Assembly: GCA_937927885.1 (NCBI GenBank)
Contig: CALEZJ010000050.1
Location: 1 to 6,325 of the forward strand
DNA from: an uncultured Paracoccaceae bacterium
Lineage (GTDB): Bacteria > Pseudomonadota > Alphaproteobacteria > Rhodobacterales > Rhodobacteraceae
Direction: 5' to 3'
DNA length: 6,325 nt
Shown: piece after piece, positions 5,675-6,325 of the stretch
Numbering within the stretch: the stretch's first letter is position 1
Layout: each line of letters starts with the position of its first letter
Made by a program: the position numbers and the translations under genes
Notes under the pieces: generated by a model
What the model was told of the DNA's origin: nothing
Databases searched by the model: none
What the model saw: the letters and a program-made list of their open reading frames with translations, nothing else

Positions 5675-5703
5675 TCCATAGCCTGCCGGGCCGCGCCAGA
5701 CAA
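5675..5703 (-). promoter_or_regulatory. Candidate promoter of glpX-recJ
   Basis: On the minus strand TTGTCT (5703-5698), 17 bases, then TATGGA (5680-5675). The -35-like box matches the consensus at four of six positions and the -10-like box at three. The start would be near 5668, giving a leader of about 20 bases that carries the ribosome binding site. Support comes from spacing and position only. Confidence 0.4.
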
Positions 5704-5739
5704 CGCCACAGGCTGCGCGACAGCCCTCGCTGGGGTAGG

Positions 5740-5813
5740 CCCCTTCCTCTGTCCGCCGCTATCCTCGGAACTGGATACGCGGCACAGGCAGAGGAGGGGG
5801 GCGACGGCCCCCT
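5740..5813 (-). terminator. Large imperfect hairpin and alternative stems between hom and glpX
   Basis: A long stem pairs CCCC (5740-5743), CCTCTG (5746-5751), GCCGC (5755-5759) and TATCC (5760-5764) with GGATA (5773-5777), GCGGC (5779-5783), CAGAGG (5789-5794) and the G run 5796-5801; the loop is 8 bases. The G run can instead pair with CCCCC 5808-5812, and CCCC 5740-5743 with GGGG 5732-5735, so the outer stem competes with two local stems. It begins a few bases after the hom stop at 5817. No U tract follows, so termination is an inference. Confidence 0.55.
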
Positions 5814-5816
5814 GCT

Positions 5817-6325
5817 TCACACTTCCTCGATGCGCAGCGCGACGGGCTGGCCCACCAGCACCCCGGTCCCCGCAAAGCGGGTCATCGCATGGTCGATGTC
5901 GTCCGAGCTTGCCTTGTGCGTCACGATCAGCACGGGGGCATTCGCGCCATCATGCGAGTATTGCCGCATGCGGTCGATGCTGATTCCCGCCTCGCCCAGC
6001 ACGGTGGCGATCTTGGCCAGTGCGCCCGGCTTGTCCAGCAGCACCATGCGCAGATACCAGGGTGCCGCCGCGCTGACGGCAGCGGGCGGGGCGGCGACCA
6101 GATCCGCCGCAGGCTGGCCAAAGACCGGCAGCCTGAGCCCGCGCGCCAGATCCATCACATCGCCCATCACCGCGCTGGCAGTCGGGCCTTCGCCCGCGCC
6201 CGCGCCGCGCAGAACGATCTGGCCGACGGAATCCCCCTCGATCACCACCATGTTGGTTCCGCCCTGCAACTGGCCAAGGGGATGGGTTTCAGGCACCAGA
6301 CAGGGGGGCATGCGCTGCTCCAGCC
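5817..6325 (-). CDS. hom: Homoserine dehydrogenase, C-terminal part (5' end outside window)
   Basis: This enzyme reduces L-aspartate 4-semialdehyde to L-homoserine with NAD(P)H, in the branch to threonine and methionine. The last 168 codons of a family protein of about 430 residues are visible. The frame stays open to the window end, reading LEQR before the Met codon at 6311, so that ATG is not the start. Seen first is the end of the catalytic domain: MPPCLVPETHPLGQL, NMVVIEGDSVGQIVL and the glycine-rich GAGAGEGPTASAVMGD, strongly characteristic of the family. An Ala/Pro-rich linker follows, then a C-terminal ACT domain starting at WYLRMVLLDKPGALAKIA and ending in VALRIEEV. In related enzymes the ACT domain mediates feedback inhibition by threonine; that is known of the family and not shown here. 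The stop is followed within a few bases by the stem-loop cluster before glpX. Confidence 0.97.
   Translation of the reverse strand, partial: LEQRMPPCLVPETHPLGQLQGGTNMVVIEGDSVGQIVLRGAGAGEGPTASAVMGDVMDLARGLRLPVFGQPAADLVAAPPAAVSAAAPWYLRMVLLDKPGALAKIATVLGEAGISIDRMRQYSHDGANAPVLIVTHKASSDDIDHAMTRFAGTGVLVGQPVALRIEEV

Noticed and set aside
4196..5983. Open frame of 595 codons on the plus strand, antisense to recJ and glpX
   Set aside because: It opposes two clearly recognisable genes, is Arg/Pro/Gly/His-rich without any domain, and spans their junction. Long antisense frames are expected where third positions are mostly G or C.
1..6325. CRISPR array, insertion sequence or defence system
   Set aside because: No regularly spaced repeats, transposase, or defence gene could be seen; all large genes are housekeeping.

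Overview
The window looks like ordinary core chromosome from a high-GC alphaproteobacterium, most likely a member of the Rhodobacteraceae. This rests on strong G/C bias at third codon positions, the gene order hom - glpX - recJ (which I recall as typical of that family), and the character of the Lon, RecJ and homoserine dehydrogenase sequences. No species can be named from what is visible. I see no phage, transposon, CRISPR array or defence genes.

Left part (1-1527): the 3' part of lon, an ATP-dependent protease, runs rightward and ends at a strong 12-bp terminator hairpin. A small leftward gene converges on the same hairpin. It encodes a 126-residue, four-helix membrane protein with a histidine-rich motif that recalls heme-copper oxidase subunit I. 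It is the least understood gene here.

Middle part (1528-2927): a rightward tRNA-Val(CAC), a rightward glutathione S-transferase-family gene and a leftward tRNA-Glu(TTC) lie among intergenic stretches rich in inverted repeats. Both tRNA genes are preceded by the same promoter-like arrangement, CTTGC(A/G)C, 17 bases, then TAAA(G/T)A.

Right part (2928-6325): leftward genes in the order hom (3' part only), glpX, recJ. They encode homoserine dehydrogenase (threonine/methionine branch), class II fructose-1,6-bisphosphatase (gluconeogenesis and Calvin cycle) and the single-strand DNA exonuclease RecJ. glpX and recJ overlap by four bases and are probably translationally coupled. The 169-base hom-glpX gap holds a large imperfect hairpin, flanked by alternative stems, and a candidate glpX promoter, so hom may be transcriptionally separated from glpX-recJ.

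I found no convincing new biological system. The points worth a second look are the small oxidase-like membrane protein, the shared tRNA promoter signature, the mutually exclusive stems between hom and glpX, and several palindrome clusters next to the tRNA genes.
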